64,000 bases of DNA from an uncultured Bacteroidales bacterium (GTDB lineage: Bacteria > Bacteroidota > Bacteroidia > Bacteroidales > UBA11471), in contig CANQDQ010000008.1 in NCBI GenBank assembly GCA_947593515.1, positions 20,792-84,791 on the forward strand, given 5' to 3'. The position numbers were made by a program, and so were the translations under genes. Below the pieces are notes generated by a model. The model was not told the origin of the DNA. It saw only the letters and a program-made list of their open reading frames with translations, and did no database searches. This document shows positions 18,203 to 26,665 of this stretch, one piece after another (the first letter of the stretch is position 1; every line of letters starts with the position of its first letter).

Positions 18203-20380
18203 TTATTTTACTGATTCAATGTATATTACTTTACTCTCGTATTCGTTATACATCGTAAAACGAAGTCCGTATTTCATCAGGTAATCGCCGGAAAAGACTT
18301 TTCCTTCCAAAGGGGTAAACCAAGAATATCCTTGCGACGCCTTGTTCAACTCTGTAACTTTGTAATTTCGAGCGGGCTCAAGACCTTCGAGAATCAGAGG
18401 CTGCGTATCGCCGTTAATAGTCTTCTTCAACAAATAGGCAAACAATACCGCCTCGCTCTTGTCTTCGGCAACATACATCATCGCCGTGCGCCGGCTTTCG
18501 TAGGGTGAAAGCAAACGGTACAAATCGCCGAATTGCACAATGGGTCGTATTTTATAGTAATCTTTTATGGCATTTCGGGAAAAAGTCTTGTCTTCGGGCG
18601 ACATATCTTTGGGTTGCAAATCCATGCCCAACTTTGCCGACATCGCCACGTCGAATCTGAATTTCAGGGGTTCCGTGCGTCCGGTGATATGATTGGGGAC
18701 TACCGATACATGACTTGCCAGCGCCATAGAGGGGAAGAATTGAGTGGTTCCCCACTGTATGAAAATGCGATCGAGGGCATCGGTATTGTCGCTTATCCAA
18801 AATTCATCGAAATAAGGGAGAGTGGCGTAGTCTATCCGTCCGCCGCCTCCGGAGCAGCACATCATGGAAACGTCTTTATATTTAGTGCGCACCCGTTCGA
18901 GGACAGAGAACAATCCCCGCACATAACCAATCCAAAGGTGCGACTGCTTCTCCGGCGACAAAAAGTAAGAGCCCGAATTGGTAACGAAACGGTTGCAATC
19001 CCATTTAATGTAGGCAATATCCGGATTTTCGCTCAATATTTTGTCTATCACGCCAAAGACAAAGTCTTGTACCTTCGGGTTGGAAAGGTCGAGTATCAAC
19101 TGATTACGGCTCAAATCGAGCTGACGGTGCGGCTGTCCGATTACCCAATCGGGGTGCTTTTCGTACAATTCGCTCTTAGGATTGACCATTTCGGGTTCGA
19201 GCCATATTCCGAATTTGATGCCGTTTTTCTTGGCTTCTTCGACCAAATAACCCAATCCGTGAGGGAGTTTCTTCTTATTGCAATCCCAATCGCCCAGACC
19301 GGCGTTATCACTGTTTCGGGGATATTTATTGCCAAACCAGCCGTCATCGAGGAGGAAGAGTTCGAAGCCCATATCGGCGGCATCTTTGATGATTCCGCTC
19401 AAAACTTCTTCGTTGAAATCGAAATAGGTTGCTTCCCAGTTATTCAACAAAGTAGTACGGGTCTTATCGCCCCGATATATGCCATACTTTTGCGCCCAAC
19501 GGTGAAAACGTCTCGAAATGACGCCAACTCCACTGTCGGAATAGGTGTAAAGAAGTGCCGGCGTTTTGAATACCTCTTTGGGGGCAAGAATATAATGCGA
19601 AGCGTATGGATTGATTCCCGATACGATATGTAAATTTTCCCGATGATCGACCTCGAACGAAAGGCGGTAACTGCCCGGCCACGCCAAGGTGCCGCCTATT
19701 ACTCTGCCGGCACGTTCCTGCGCTTTCCCGCCCAGTGAAAGATAGAAGCAGGGGTGCGCATGTTGGTCGGAGCGCACACCGAGTTTCGACTCGATATTTT
19801 TTACGCCCCGCGACAATTGCGTTTCAACCATATTCATTTCCATTGCCCATTCCCCGCAAAATTGGGTAAGGTAATAGGAGGGTTCATTGAAAAACAAATG
19901 CGACGAAGCAAAATTGTAAAGCGTTACCGGCTTCTTTTCGGCATGGGTGATTTCGCTCCATTGCTCGATAATATCGTTTGTTTCGTAAGCTCTGAAAAAA
20001 AGTTTTACGGTAAATGGGAAATACCCGTCTTTAAGCGTAATGACCGTTTCGGTCATGTCGTCGCCCAAGCGGTTTTGCTCTACTCCGTCGAAATACAGCT
20101 CGGTAGAGGTATTGCCGTCGCCATGCACCACACGCAAAGCGGCTTCATTGATATATGAAGTACCGAATGCCGGATAAGCATCGACTTGCGTCATCTGTGT
20201 GTTTTCAACCGATTCGGCATCTAAAATCGGACCGAAATAAATCTGCCTCAATTTTCCGGCGTCATCTACTTTATAAATCAACGATGTATTCCGCGTATTG
20301 ACGGTGATTGTCGTCGTTTCGGCATACGCTGTCGCAGCCACACAAAGCAACAGACAGCCGGCTATTTTACTCTTTTTCAT
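18203..20380 (-). CDS. GH36 alpha-galactosidase, periplasmic
   Basis: This 725-residue enzyme hydrolyses terminal alpha-1,6-linked galactose, as in melibiose and raffinose-family sugars. It has a cleavable signal peptide (first about 20 residues) and no lipobox or T9SS tail, so the periplasm is its likely site. Family GH36 features are clear: an N-terminal beta-supersandwich, NNWEATYFDF (about 313), LLDDGWFG (about 343), the nucleophile Asp461 in YIKWDCNR, and the acid/base region SDNTD (530-534). It overlaps the upstream sugar porter gene by 4 bases (ATGA), indicating translational coupling, so hydrolysis and inner membrane uptake are made together. Confidence 0.94.
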   Translation of the reverse strand: MKKSKIAGCLLLCVAATAYAETTTITVNTRNTSLIYKVDDAGKLRQIYFGPILDAESVENTQMTQVDAYPAFGTSYINEAALRVVHGDGNTSTELYFDGVEQNRLGDDMTETVITLKDGYFPFTVKLFFRAYETNDIIEQWSEITHAEKKPVTLYNFASSHLFFNEPSYYLTQFCGEWAMEMNMVETQLSRGVKNIESKLGVRSDQHAHPCFYLSLGGKAQERAGRVIGGTLAWPGSYRLSFEVDHRENLHIVSGINPYASHYILAPKEVFKTPALLYTYSDSGVGVISRRFHRWAQKYGIYRGDKTRTTLLNNWEATYFDFNEEVLSGIIKDAADMGFELFLLDDGWFGNKYPRNSDNAGLGDWDCNKKKLPHGLGYLVEEAKKNGIKFGIWLEPEMVNPKSELYEKHPDWVIGQPHRQLDLSRNQLILDLSNPKVQDFVFGVIDKILSENPDIAYIKWDCNRFVTNSGSYFLSPEKQSHLWIGYVRGLFSVLERVRTKYKDVSMMCCSGGGGRIDYATLPYFDEFWISDNTDALDRIFIQWGTTQFFPSMALASHVSVVPNHITGRTEPLKFRFDVAMSAKLGMDLQPKDMSPEDKTFSRNAIKDYYKIRPIVQFGDLYRLLSPYESRRTAMMYVAEDKSEAVLFAYLLKKTINGDTQPLILEGLEPARNYKVTELNKASQGYSWFTPLEGKVFSGDYLMKYGLRFTMYNEYESKVIYIESVK

Positions 20381-21789
20381 AACGAATCGTTTTTATCTTT
20401 GACTAATTCTTTTTCGAGATATTCGAGGGATTTCCCTTTTGTTTCGGGAATGTATTTGAGGGTGAACAGGAATCCCAACAAGCAGATAACCATATACAGC
20501 AGGAACGTGCCGCCGGTACCCAAGCCAGTATTCAGGAACGGGAACGTATAGGTGAGAAGGAAACTTGCTATCCACAAAGCGCCGGTACATACCGACATGG
20601 CGACCCCGCGCACGGCATTGGGAAATATTTCGGAAAGCAATACCCAAGCAACAGGTCCCAACGACATGGCATACAAACTTATTGCGCATACGACCAATAC
20701 AATCATGAATATACCGCTCGCATGAATAAAATAACAGTATGCCAAAATACTGTATATAACCAGCAAACCGGTGGCACCTATCAACACCAGTTTTTTTCGT
20801 CCGAGTTTCTCGACCGTGAAAATGGCGACAAATGTAAATACCAGATTCGCCATACCCGTAACCACGATATTCATCAACACATCGGATATTCCATAACCGG
20901 CGGCTGAAAATATTTCCTGTGCATAGTTGAATATGACATTGATTCCGCACCACTGTTGAAAGACCGCTATTACCAGTCCGATGATCAAAACAAGACGCAT
21001 CTTTTTCGAGAAAAGCTGTTTGAGAGAACCTTTCGCCCGTTTTCGTGCGGCCGTATGCGACTCTCGGTAATCGGCGCATTCGGCTATGGCATATTCCCGA
21101 TTGCCTATTTTTTGCAGTGCGTCCATCGCCTTTTGTTCATACCCTTTTTGCATCAGCCAACGGGGACTTTCGGGAATGAAGAATACCAATACAAAAAAGA
21201 AAAACGAAGGAAAACAAACGGCATAAAACATCCATCGCCAACCGGTCGTTCCGTTCCAAGAAGTTGCAATATCGGCAACCGTAGCACCGACGGGTACGTC
21301 TTCGGCAACAAGCATATTGACGATTTGTGCCGCCAGTATGCCCAATACCGTAGTGAGCTGATTAAGCGACACGAGTTTTCCACGTATATGCGCAGGGGCG
21401 ATTTCGGCTATATACATGGGCGAAACGTCGGCGGCGAGCCCTATCGCTATTCCCCCGATGAAGCGCGAAACGACAAAAACCGTAAATACGGTCGCCATAC
21501 CGGTACTCAACGAGGAAAAGAAGAATACCAACGCTGCTACTATCAACAGGCGTTTTCTGCCATATTTGTCTGCCAACGCTCCCGCAATCATCGCCCCGAC
21601 GAGACAACCCAGCAATGCCACACTCATGGCAACAGCCTGCATGGCATTGTCATGGGCTATTCCGAAAAACGGCTCATAAAACGGCTTTGCCCCTCCGATT
21701 ACGACCCAGTCATAACCGAACAACAATCCGCCCATAGCCGATACAAGGCATATAAAGTAAACAAATCCTTTTTTATATTGTGTTTTCAT
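20377..21789 (-). CDS. MFS sugar porter (XylE/GalP-like)
   Basis: The 470-residue inner membrane protein has twelve predicted hydrophobic segments and the sugar porter signatures DKYGRKRLLI after TM2, RFIGGIAIG, PESPRWLMQKG before the central loop, GRKKLVL after TM8, and PETKGKSLE at the C-terminus. Such proteins are proton-coupled importers of hexoses or pentoses. Its position between the DUF5107 gene (26 bases upstream) and GH36 (4-base overlap) points to galactose or a small galactoside as cargo. The specificity is inferred from context only. Confidence 0.93.
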   Translation of the reverse strand: MKTQYKKGFVYFICLVSAMGGLLFGYDWVVIGGAKPFYEPFFGIAHDNAMQAVAMSVALLGCLVGAMIAGALADKYGRKRLLIVAALVFFFSSLSTGMATVFTVFVVSRFIGGIAIGLAADVSPMYIAEIAPAHIRGKLVSLNQLTTVLGILAAQIVNMLVAEDVPVGATVADIATSWNGTTGWRWMFYAVCFPSFFFFVLVFFIPESPRWLMQKGYEQKAMDALQKIGNREYAIAECADYRESHTAARKRAKGSLKQLFSKKMRLVLIIGLVIAVFQQWCGINVIFNYAQEIFSAAGYGISDVLMNIVVTGMANLVFTFVAIFTVEKLGRKKLVLIGATGLLVIYSILAYCYFIHASGIFMIVLVVCAISLYAMSLGPVAWVLLSEIFPNAVRGVAMSVCTGALWIASFLLTYTFPFLNTGLGTGGTFLLYMVICLLGFLFTLKYIPETKGKSLEYLEKELVKDKNDSL

Positions 21790-21815
21790 GTGTTTGGTTT
21801 TAAGGTTTTTATCTT

Positions 21816-24800
21816 TTACAGGACATTCAATCCCTGATGGTTTATATCGAGCTCCCGCACCTTATCGAGAAATTTTCGGGCTTTCTCTTTCTCGTTCAAT
21901 CCCAAATAACCCAGCCCCATTACCCAATTGCAATGTATTTGGTTCCGTCGGTTCAGATCGTCTTCCCATATCAAGAGGTCAGGAAGAGATACGGCGAAGT
22001 AGTCGATTTTCACGCGATCGAAATAATGTTGTTCACCATGTGTGATGAGTTTGTTGAAGCGGCTGCGGGCTTTTTTCTCGTCGCCCAATTTTCGCCATGC
22101 AAGTCCCTGATAATAAATTTTATCAGGTTGTTGGTCGTTGTAAAAGAATGCGATTGCCGGTTCGGCAGAGCCGACGGTGGCTTTTCTGAAACAGCGTTTG
22201 GCATTTTCTTTATCGTCCAATCCTTCGTAGGCACAGCCCATAAAATAGTATATGTCGTTTTCTTCTGCTCCGGCGAGTTTTCCCTCACCGAGATTGTGCG
22301 GGTAGTATTCTGTTTCTTTAAGCAGATTTACAGCGTCTTGATAACGTTTTTCGGCAATTGCTTTTTTTGCCAATTCTACACGGCATATAACATATTGTCC
22401 CGAAATTTTTCCCTCTCCGCCTTCCCACGGGTGAAATTTTCTCGATGCTATCAGCGATTTTGCCTTTTCGTATTCACCCAACTGATTATACAGCGTAACG
22501 CGTTCTACGCAAAGGTCGTCACGCTGTTCCACCAAATGAAGGTATTTTTCAAGAAATGCCAAGCGCTCTCTATGCGGTCTGCCCATTTTTTTATACAACT
22601 GATCAAGCTCCATCAAGATGCGCGCATCTGTATCATCGAGGGCAAAAGCCTTTTCGAGACAGACGAGTGCCTCGTCTTTCCGATCGTACTTATTGTAATA
22701 TGCCAGCGCCAGATTTCGCCATGCAGTGGGATAGTTATCGTCTATCTTGACAGAACGTTCCCAGCAGGCGACAGCATCGTCGTACTGACGCGCCCCATAC
22801 CAGAAGTTTCCGAGATAATACCACGCTTTGCTGTCATTCGTCTGCAAGCGAACGGCATCTTGCAACATAAGCACTTCTTCCAATTTATTGGGAAAGCAAT
22901 ATTCGGGAGACATCTGTGCCGCTTTTTCATAATAATGTAACGCTTTGGCATCGTCGCCGGCTTTGGCGGCAAAGTAACCAAGTGCGTAATAGACCATCGG
23001 ATATACGTTGCCATCATTTTTGTTCACCCATAAAAGGAGAAACTGTTCGGCTTCCGTATAAAGTCCGGCACCGGCAAAGTCCGACGCATATTCTATATAG
23101 TCGTGTACTGCTGTCGTCGTATTCATTAAAGAGGTCATTTCGTCAAGCACCTGTCGGGCGGAATCCCCACCGAGCAGGTATGACTCGAAACGACAACCCA
23201 CATTGAATTTATCTATGGCAAGCGACTCGGCAACAAGTGCCTCCGCCTCTTTTTTACGTTCCAATTTTCTGAGTAGGGAGGTCTTCAACTGACGTGCTTT
23301 ATGATTATGCCAATTGCGTACCAGCGAACGGGATACATGGTCGAGAGCCTTCTCGAAATCGCCTCTCATACAATCAATTTGCGCAAGCGCATAATATGCA
23401 GGGTCTTGCCATGCAGCACACCATGTCGCTTTATAAAAAGCATCGTAAGCCTCATCGTATTTGCCTTGCATTTTAAGGCTCCAACCCAAATTGTAATGCG
23501 GCTCACCGTCGATGGGATTGGGATTGCGCTCCACCAAAGTAGCAATAGCCTTTTCAAAGTAAGGCTGCGCTTTTGCGAACTGTCCTCTTCGCATCAAAAG
23601 CAATCCGACAGCATTGTTGCAGCGAATGTCGCCAGCCTCCCGACTCAAAGCCTCCATATAATAATTCATAGGATTATACGTGGCATGGCGATATTGTTCC
23701 AAATGCAGACCGGTGAGATAAAGTTGCTCGATACTGGCAATCTCTTTGGGGTCTTTGGCTGCTTTTGCCGGTTCCGGAATCGGTCTGATTCCTGTTTTCT
23801 CGCTCTCGTATTTCACCAAGATTTTACCCTTATCATCGAATACATACACTTTTAAGGCATCGAAATCGACACCCTTCAACGGAAATGTTTCTTTCACCGG
23901 CTCGGCAGGAGAAACATTGCAAAGAATATCCATACAAGTTTTGCTGCCGTCGGTTACCCATATTCTCACATTTACATAGATACTTGTCGTATAGAGTATC
24001 ACTTCGCCTTTTTCCGTTTCTTTTTTGAGGGTAACAATGGCATCTTTGGTTGCATTTTTCACCAATCCTACGGCACTGTAAGGCATGAAATACTGCGACC
24101 AACTTTTTTCTTCATACGGCTGCAACCACGTAAAATCGGGCTGATTATCGCAATACATACCTGTCATAAGCTCTATGTAAGGACCATCTTCATCGGTCAG
24201 ATTCCGATCCCACGCCTGTCCGAAATCGCCACACCCCCACGTCCATTGCTTTTTACCGGCATTGATATGATGGTCGGCGACATGCAGCAATCCGGCTTCG
24301 ACATTTTCTTCATAGCCGCCAACAAAGTCGTATTTGGAATTGATAGCCATATAAGATGTGGGCACCGGAATGTTCTTATACCGAGAAATATCCACTCCCG
24401 AAGAATAGTCTTGCTTATAATATACTCCGGTGGCAATGGGGAATGTGGAGACCGCCCGTTTGCCATGATCGAAAACAGCGTTTACGTCGGGCGGAAATAC
24501 CGAATAGTAATCTTTGTGTACTCTTACAGCCGGATTCGCCCACCACAAAAACGATTGGGGAAACGAAGTGCGGTTATATACTTTCGCTTTTATTTCGAGA
24601 TATGCTTTTCCGGGATACAATGTAAATCCTGCCATTCCTTTGGTACGGGACATACGTTCCACTTCGGAACACCACACCGTTTTACTCCCGTCGGCAAATT
24701 CTTCTATGGTATATTCGGTCGGCAAATAGGTGGAAGGTCGATGATGCTGCGGCCAATTAAACTCTATGCCGCCCGAAATCCAAGGTCCTGTCAATCCGAC

Positions 24801-25151
24801 AAGCGCCGGCTTGATAACTTGATTATAATATACAAAATGCCGCTGTTTTACTTTGTCGTATGCCATTTGAACACGCCCGCCGAGCTCGGGAAGAATCATT
24901 ATCTTCAAATATTCATTTTCCAAGAAAACAGCTCGATACGGTTTATCTTTTTTTTCGTCGAATATCTTTTCTATGACCGGATAGGGATATACGACTCCGG
25001 AGCTTCCCTGATAAACTCGTTTTTCAAGAAAAATCGGATTTTTTTCTTCTTTGCCTATATCGTAGGTCGGCAACATAATCGTTTCTGCCCAAGCTCTCAC
25101 TTCGCTTTTCCCCACCGTGCTTTTGATAAGATATGAGGTGATATTTTCCAT
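21816..25151 (-). CDS. DUF5107 domain protein with tetratricopeptide repeats
   Basis: This 1111-residue protein heads the alpha-galactoside operon. The N-terminal about 430 residues resemble DUF5107, a beta-sandwich domain related in fold to galactose mutarotases (motifs GGRVQMAYDK, GGIEFNWPQHHRP, WWANPAVRVH). From about residue 470 to the end it is built of TPR helices (for example YNLGWSLKMQGKYDEAYDAFYKATW and AWYYLGNFWYGARQYDDAVACWERS). No signal peptide is seen, so it should be cytosolic. Proteins of this type are commonly found beside sugar transporters, but I know of no established biochemical role. It may act on or sense imported sugar. A weak -7 box and a 33-bp repeat lie upstream. 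Confidence 0.85.
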   Translation of the reverse strand: MENITSYLIKSTVGKSEVRAWAETIMLPTYDIGKEEKNPIFLEKRVYQGSSGVVYPYPVIEKIFDEKKDKPYRAVFLENEYLKIMILPELGGRVQMAYDKVKQRHFVYYNQVIKPALVGLTGPWISGGIEFNWPQHHRPSTYLPTEYTIEEFADGSKTVWCSEVERMSRTKGMAGFTLYPGKAYLEIKAKVYNRTSFPQSFLWWANPAVRVHKDYYSVFPPDVNAVFDHGKRAVSTFPIATGVYYKQDYSSGVDISRYKNIPVPTSYMAINSKYDFVGGYEENVEAGLLHVADHHINAGKKQWTWGCGDFGQAWDRNLTDEDGPYIELMTGMYCDNQPDFTWLQPYEEKSWSQYFMPYSAVGLVKNATKDAIVTLKKETEKGEVILYTTSIYVNVRIWVTDGSKTCMDILCNVSPAEPVKETFPLKGVDFDALKVYVFDDKGKILVKYESEKTGIRPIPEPAKAAKDPKEIASIEQLYLTGLHLEQYRHATYNPMNYYMEALSREAGDIRCNNAVGLLLMRRGQFAKAQPYFEKAIATLVERNPNPIDGEPHYNLGWSLKMQGKYDEAYDAFYKATWCAAWQDPAYYALAQIDCMRGDFEKALDHVSRSLVRNWHNHKARQLKTSLLRKLERKKEAEALVAESLAIDKFNVGCRFESYLLGGDSARQVLDEMTSLMNTTTAVHDYIEYASDFAGAGLYTEAEQFLLLWVNKNDGNVYPMVYYALGYFAAKAGDDAKALHYYEKAAQMSPEYCFPNKLEEVLMLQDAVRLQTNDSKAWYYLGNFWYGARQYDDAVACWERSVKIDDNYPTAWRNLALAYYNKYDRKDEALVCLEKAFALDDTDARILMELDQLYKKMGRPHRERLAFLEKYLHLVEQRDDLCVERVTLYNQLGEYEKAKSLIASRKFHPWEGGEGKISGQYVICRVELAKKAIAEKRYQDAVNLLKETEYYPHNLGEGKLAGAEENDIYYFMGCAYEGLDDKENAKRCFRKATVGSAEPAIAFFYNDQQPDKIYYQGLAWRKLGDEKKARSRFNKLITHGEQHYFDRVKIDYFAVSLPDLLIWEDDLNRRNQIHCNWVMGLGYLGLNEKEKARKFLDKVRELDINHQGLNVL

Positions 25152-25190
25152 AATGTGAATATTTTTCGTGTGTTTCTTTTTTATCGGTGG

Positions 25191-25198
25191 TAAATATA
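25191..25198 (-). promoter_or_regulatory. Possible -7 box of the alpha-galactoside operon
   Basis: On the minus strand this reads TATATTTA, one base from TAnnTTTG, 40 bases before the DUF5107 gene. No good -33 TTTG is seen, as expected for an activator-dependent promoter. The first 33-bp repeat lies about 40 bases further upstream. Confidence 0.4.
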
Positions 25199-25238
25199 TA
25201 ACTTGAAAACAGGTGCGAAAATGTACGGAATATTTGAA

Positions 25239-25271
25239 AATATGTAAATTATATGCTCATATTTACCATAC
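25239..25271 (+). repeat. 33-bp direct repeat, copy 1 (candidate AraC operator)
   Basis: The copy matches 25625-25657 at 30 of 33 bases. It lies upstream of the operon's possible -7 box, a position suited to an activator site. Its -7-like part is degraded (CATATTTA). Confidence 0.65.
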
Positions 25272-25624
25272 CGACAAAATGGGAGCCTGCTATGCAAAGA
25301 TATAAATTATATAACACGGTGCAAAATAATTTAGGAAAATTTTCAAGTTTTTTCTCATTTCTCGCTGAAAGAACATTTGAGAACTTCGTAGCTATCGCAA
25401 TCTCTACAAAAGAAAACATACGAAACAACGGCATTTTCCAACTATCTCCCGACGAATAATTATTTTTCGGACAAGAAAATTTATTTGCAAAATTTTATCC
25501 AACTTTCCACAAACATACTTTCCGGATATTTGCCAATATGGACTTCGGCACGATAGCGACTTTTTTCTGTCCATAATAATATGTAACACTACCATCGATG
25601 AAAAAATACTATATGAAAAATAAG

Positions 25625-25657
25625 AATATGTAAATTATATGCGTATATTTGCCATAC
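25625..25657 (+). repeat. 33-bp direct repeat, copy 2 (candidate AraC operator)
   Basis: It is in the same orientation as copy 1, with 30 of 33 bases identical. This copy includes TATATTTG, the likely -7 box of the araC-type gene, so a protein bound here would block or tune that promoter. Confidence 0.65.
25644..25651 (+). promoter_or_regulatory. Probable -7 box of the AraC-family gene
   Basis: TATATTTG fits TAnnTTTG and lies 20 bases before ATG 25671, inside repeat copy 2. The -33 region has no TTTG. Confidence 0.5.
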
Positions 25658-25670
25658 GATTATAGATACC

Positions 25671-26591
25671 ATGAGCATAAAAACATTTATTCCATCGGGA
25701 TTTCCGGGTGAAAGGGAGATTATAATTCCGGAAAATTTACTGGAATCCTTAATAAGCAATCCGGTAACCGGACAATTGTATGTTACCCATATCGGCTATT
25801 ATCCGAATGCCAAATGTCATTACAGAGAGCGACCCAACGGCGCAGAACAATACATATTCATATACTGTGAAAACGGTATCGGCTGGGTAGAGTATAACGG
25901 AAACCGCATGATACTGTCAAAAAATCAATTTATCATACTTCCGCCATTTGAAAAACATGCGTATGGGTCGGGCGACAAAAAGCCGTGGAGCATATACTGG
26001 ATACATTTTCAAGGAACAAACGCCTCTTTTTTCAACTCTATCATGGGGCGCAATATCGAAATAAAAGAGGCGGACAACAGCCGTATTCAAGACCGGCTTA
26101 TCCTGTTTACAGAAATATACCGGAATATCGAGCGCGATATATACGACATCGACAATCTCCAATACACGTCTTTCTGTCTGCTGCACTTCTTGGCGTCTCT
26201 AAAATACATCAAATCGTTTCGCGAAATAAAAAGCATCGGAAAAATAGACAATATTCAAAAATGCGTACAATTCATGAAAGACCATTTGGAAGAAAAAATC
26301 ACGCTCAAAGATATTGCCGATTTCGGCGGCTATTCCATCACGAGAATCAATACGCTTTTCAGAATAGAAACCGGATTGACTCCTATGGAATATTTCTCCA
26401 ATCTGAAAATTCAAAGAGCTTGCATATATCTTCGGGATTCCGACTTGAAAATCAAAGAAATCGCTTTCAAGCTCAACTACTTCGATCAGTTTCACTTTTC
26501 AAAAACCTTTTACAAAAAAATGGGGATACCGCCTCAACGATATAGAAAAATGGCGCAATCGACCCAAACCGTCATGCCCCATATTTTATAA
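25671..26591 (+). CDS. AraC-family transcriptional regulator
   Basis: The 306-residue protein has an N-terminal cupin-like sugar-binding domain (about 20-165; motifs YIFIYCENGIGWVEYNG and ILPPFEKHAYGSG). The C-terminal double helix-turn-helix (about 200-300) has KITLKDIADFGGYS and the AraC signature running from IKEIAFKLNYFDQFHFSKTF to PPQRYRK. It is soluble, with no membrane segment, so it senses a cytosolic ligand. It is divergent from the alpha-galactoside operon, and the two 33-bp repeats in the shared region are the likely binding sites. Control of that operon is inferred from position. A terminator shared with nifJ follows. Confidence 0.93.
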   Translation: MSIKTFIPSGFPGEREIIIPENLLESLISNPVTGQLYVTHIGYYPNAKCHYRERPNGAEQYIFIYCENGIGWVEYNGNRMILSKNQFIILPPFEKHAYGSGDKKPWSIYWIHFQGTNASFFNSIMGRNIEIKEADNSRIQDRLILFTEIYRNIERDIYDIDNLQYTSFCLLHFLASLKYIKSFREIKSIGKIDNIQKCVQFMKDHLEEKITLKDIADFGGYSITRINTLFRIETGLTPMEYFSNLKIQRACIYLRDSDLKIKEIAFKLNYFDQFHFSKTFYKKMGIPPQRYRKMAQSTQTVMPHIL

Positions 26592-26614
26592 GAACGAAGT
26601 TATTTCTAAAAACA

Positions 26615-26647
26615 AAAAAGGTCGCGCTTTGCAGCGCGACCTTTTTT
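26615..26647. terminator. Bidirectional terminator between araC-type gene and nifJ
   Basis: A 9-bp stem (26620-26628 with 26633-26641), loop TTGC, is flanked by A and T tracts. The stem and loop are identical to those of the terminator at 7961-7993. Confidence 0.9.
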
Positions 26648-26665
26648 CATGTATAGAAGGGTCGA

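Larger units (their letters stand above)
25152..25670. other. Divergent control region of the alpha-galactoside locus
   Basis: The 519 AT-rich bases between the operon and the AraC gene hold two near-identical 33-bp repeats (25239-25271, 25625-25657) and candidate -7 boxes on both strands. A 68-codon open frame at 25253-25459 lacks family features and is not called. No RNA gene is recognised. Confidence 0.7.

Noticed and set aside
25253..25459. A 68-codon open frame in the divergent control region.
   Set aside because: It overlaps a candidate regulatory repeat, has no family features and no good start signal.
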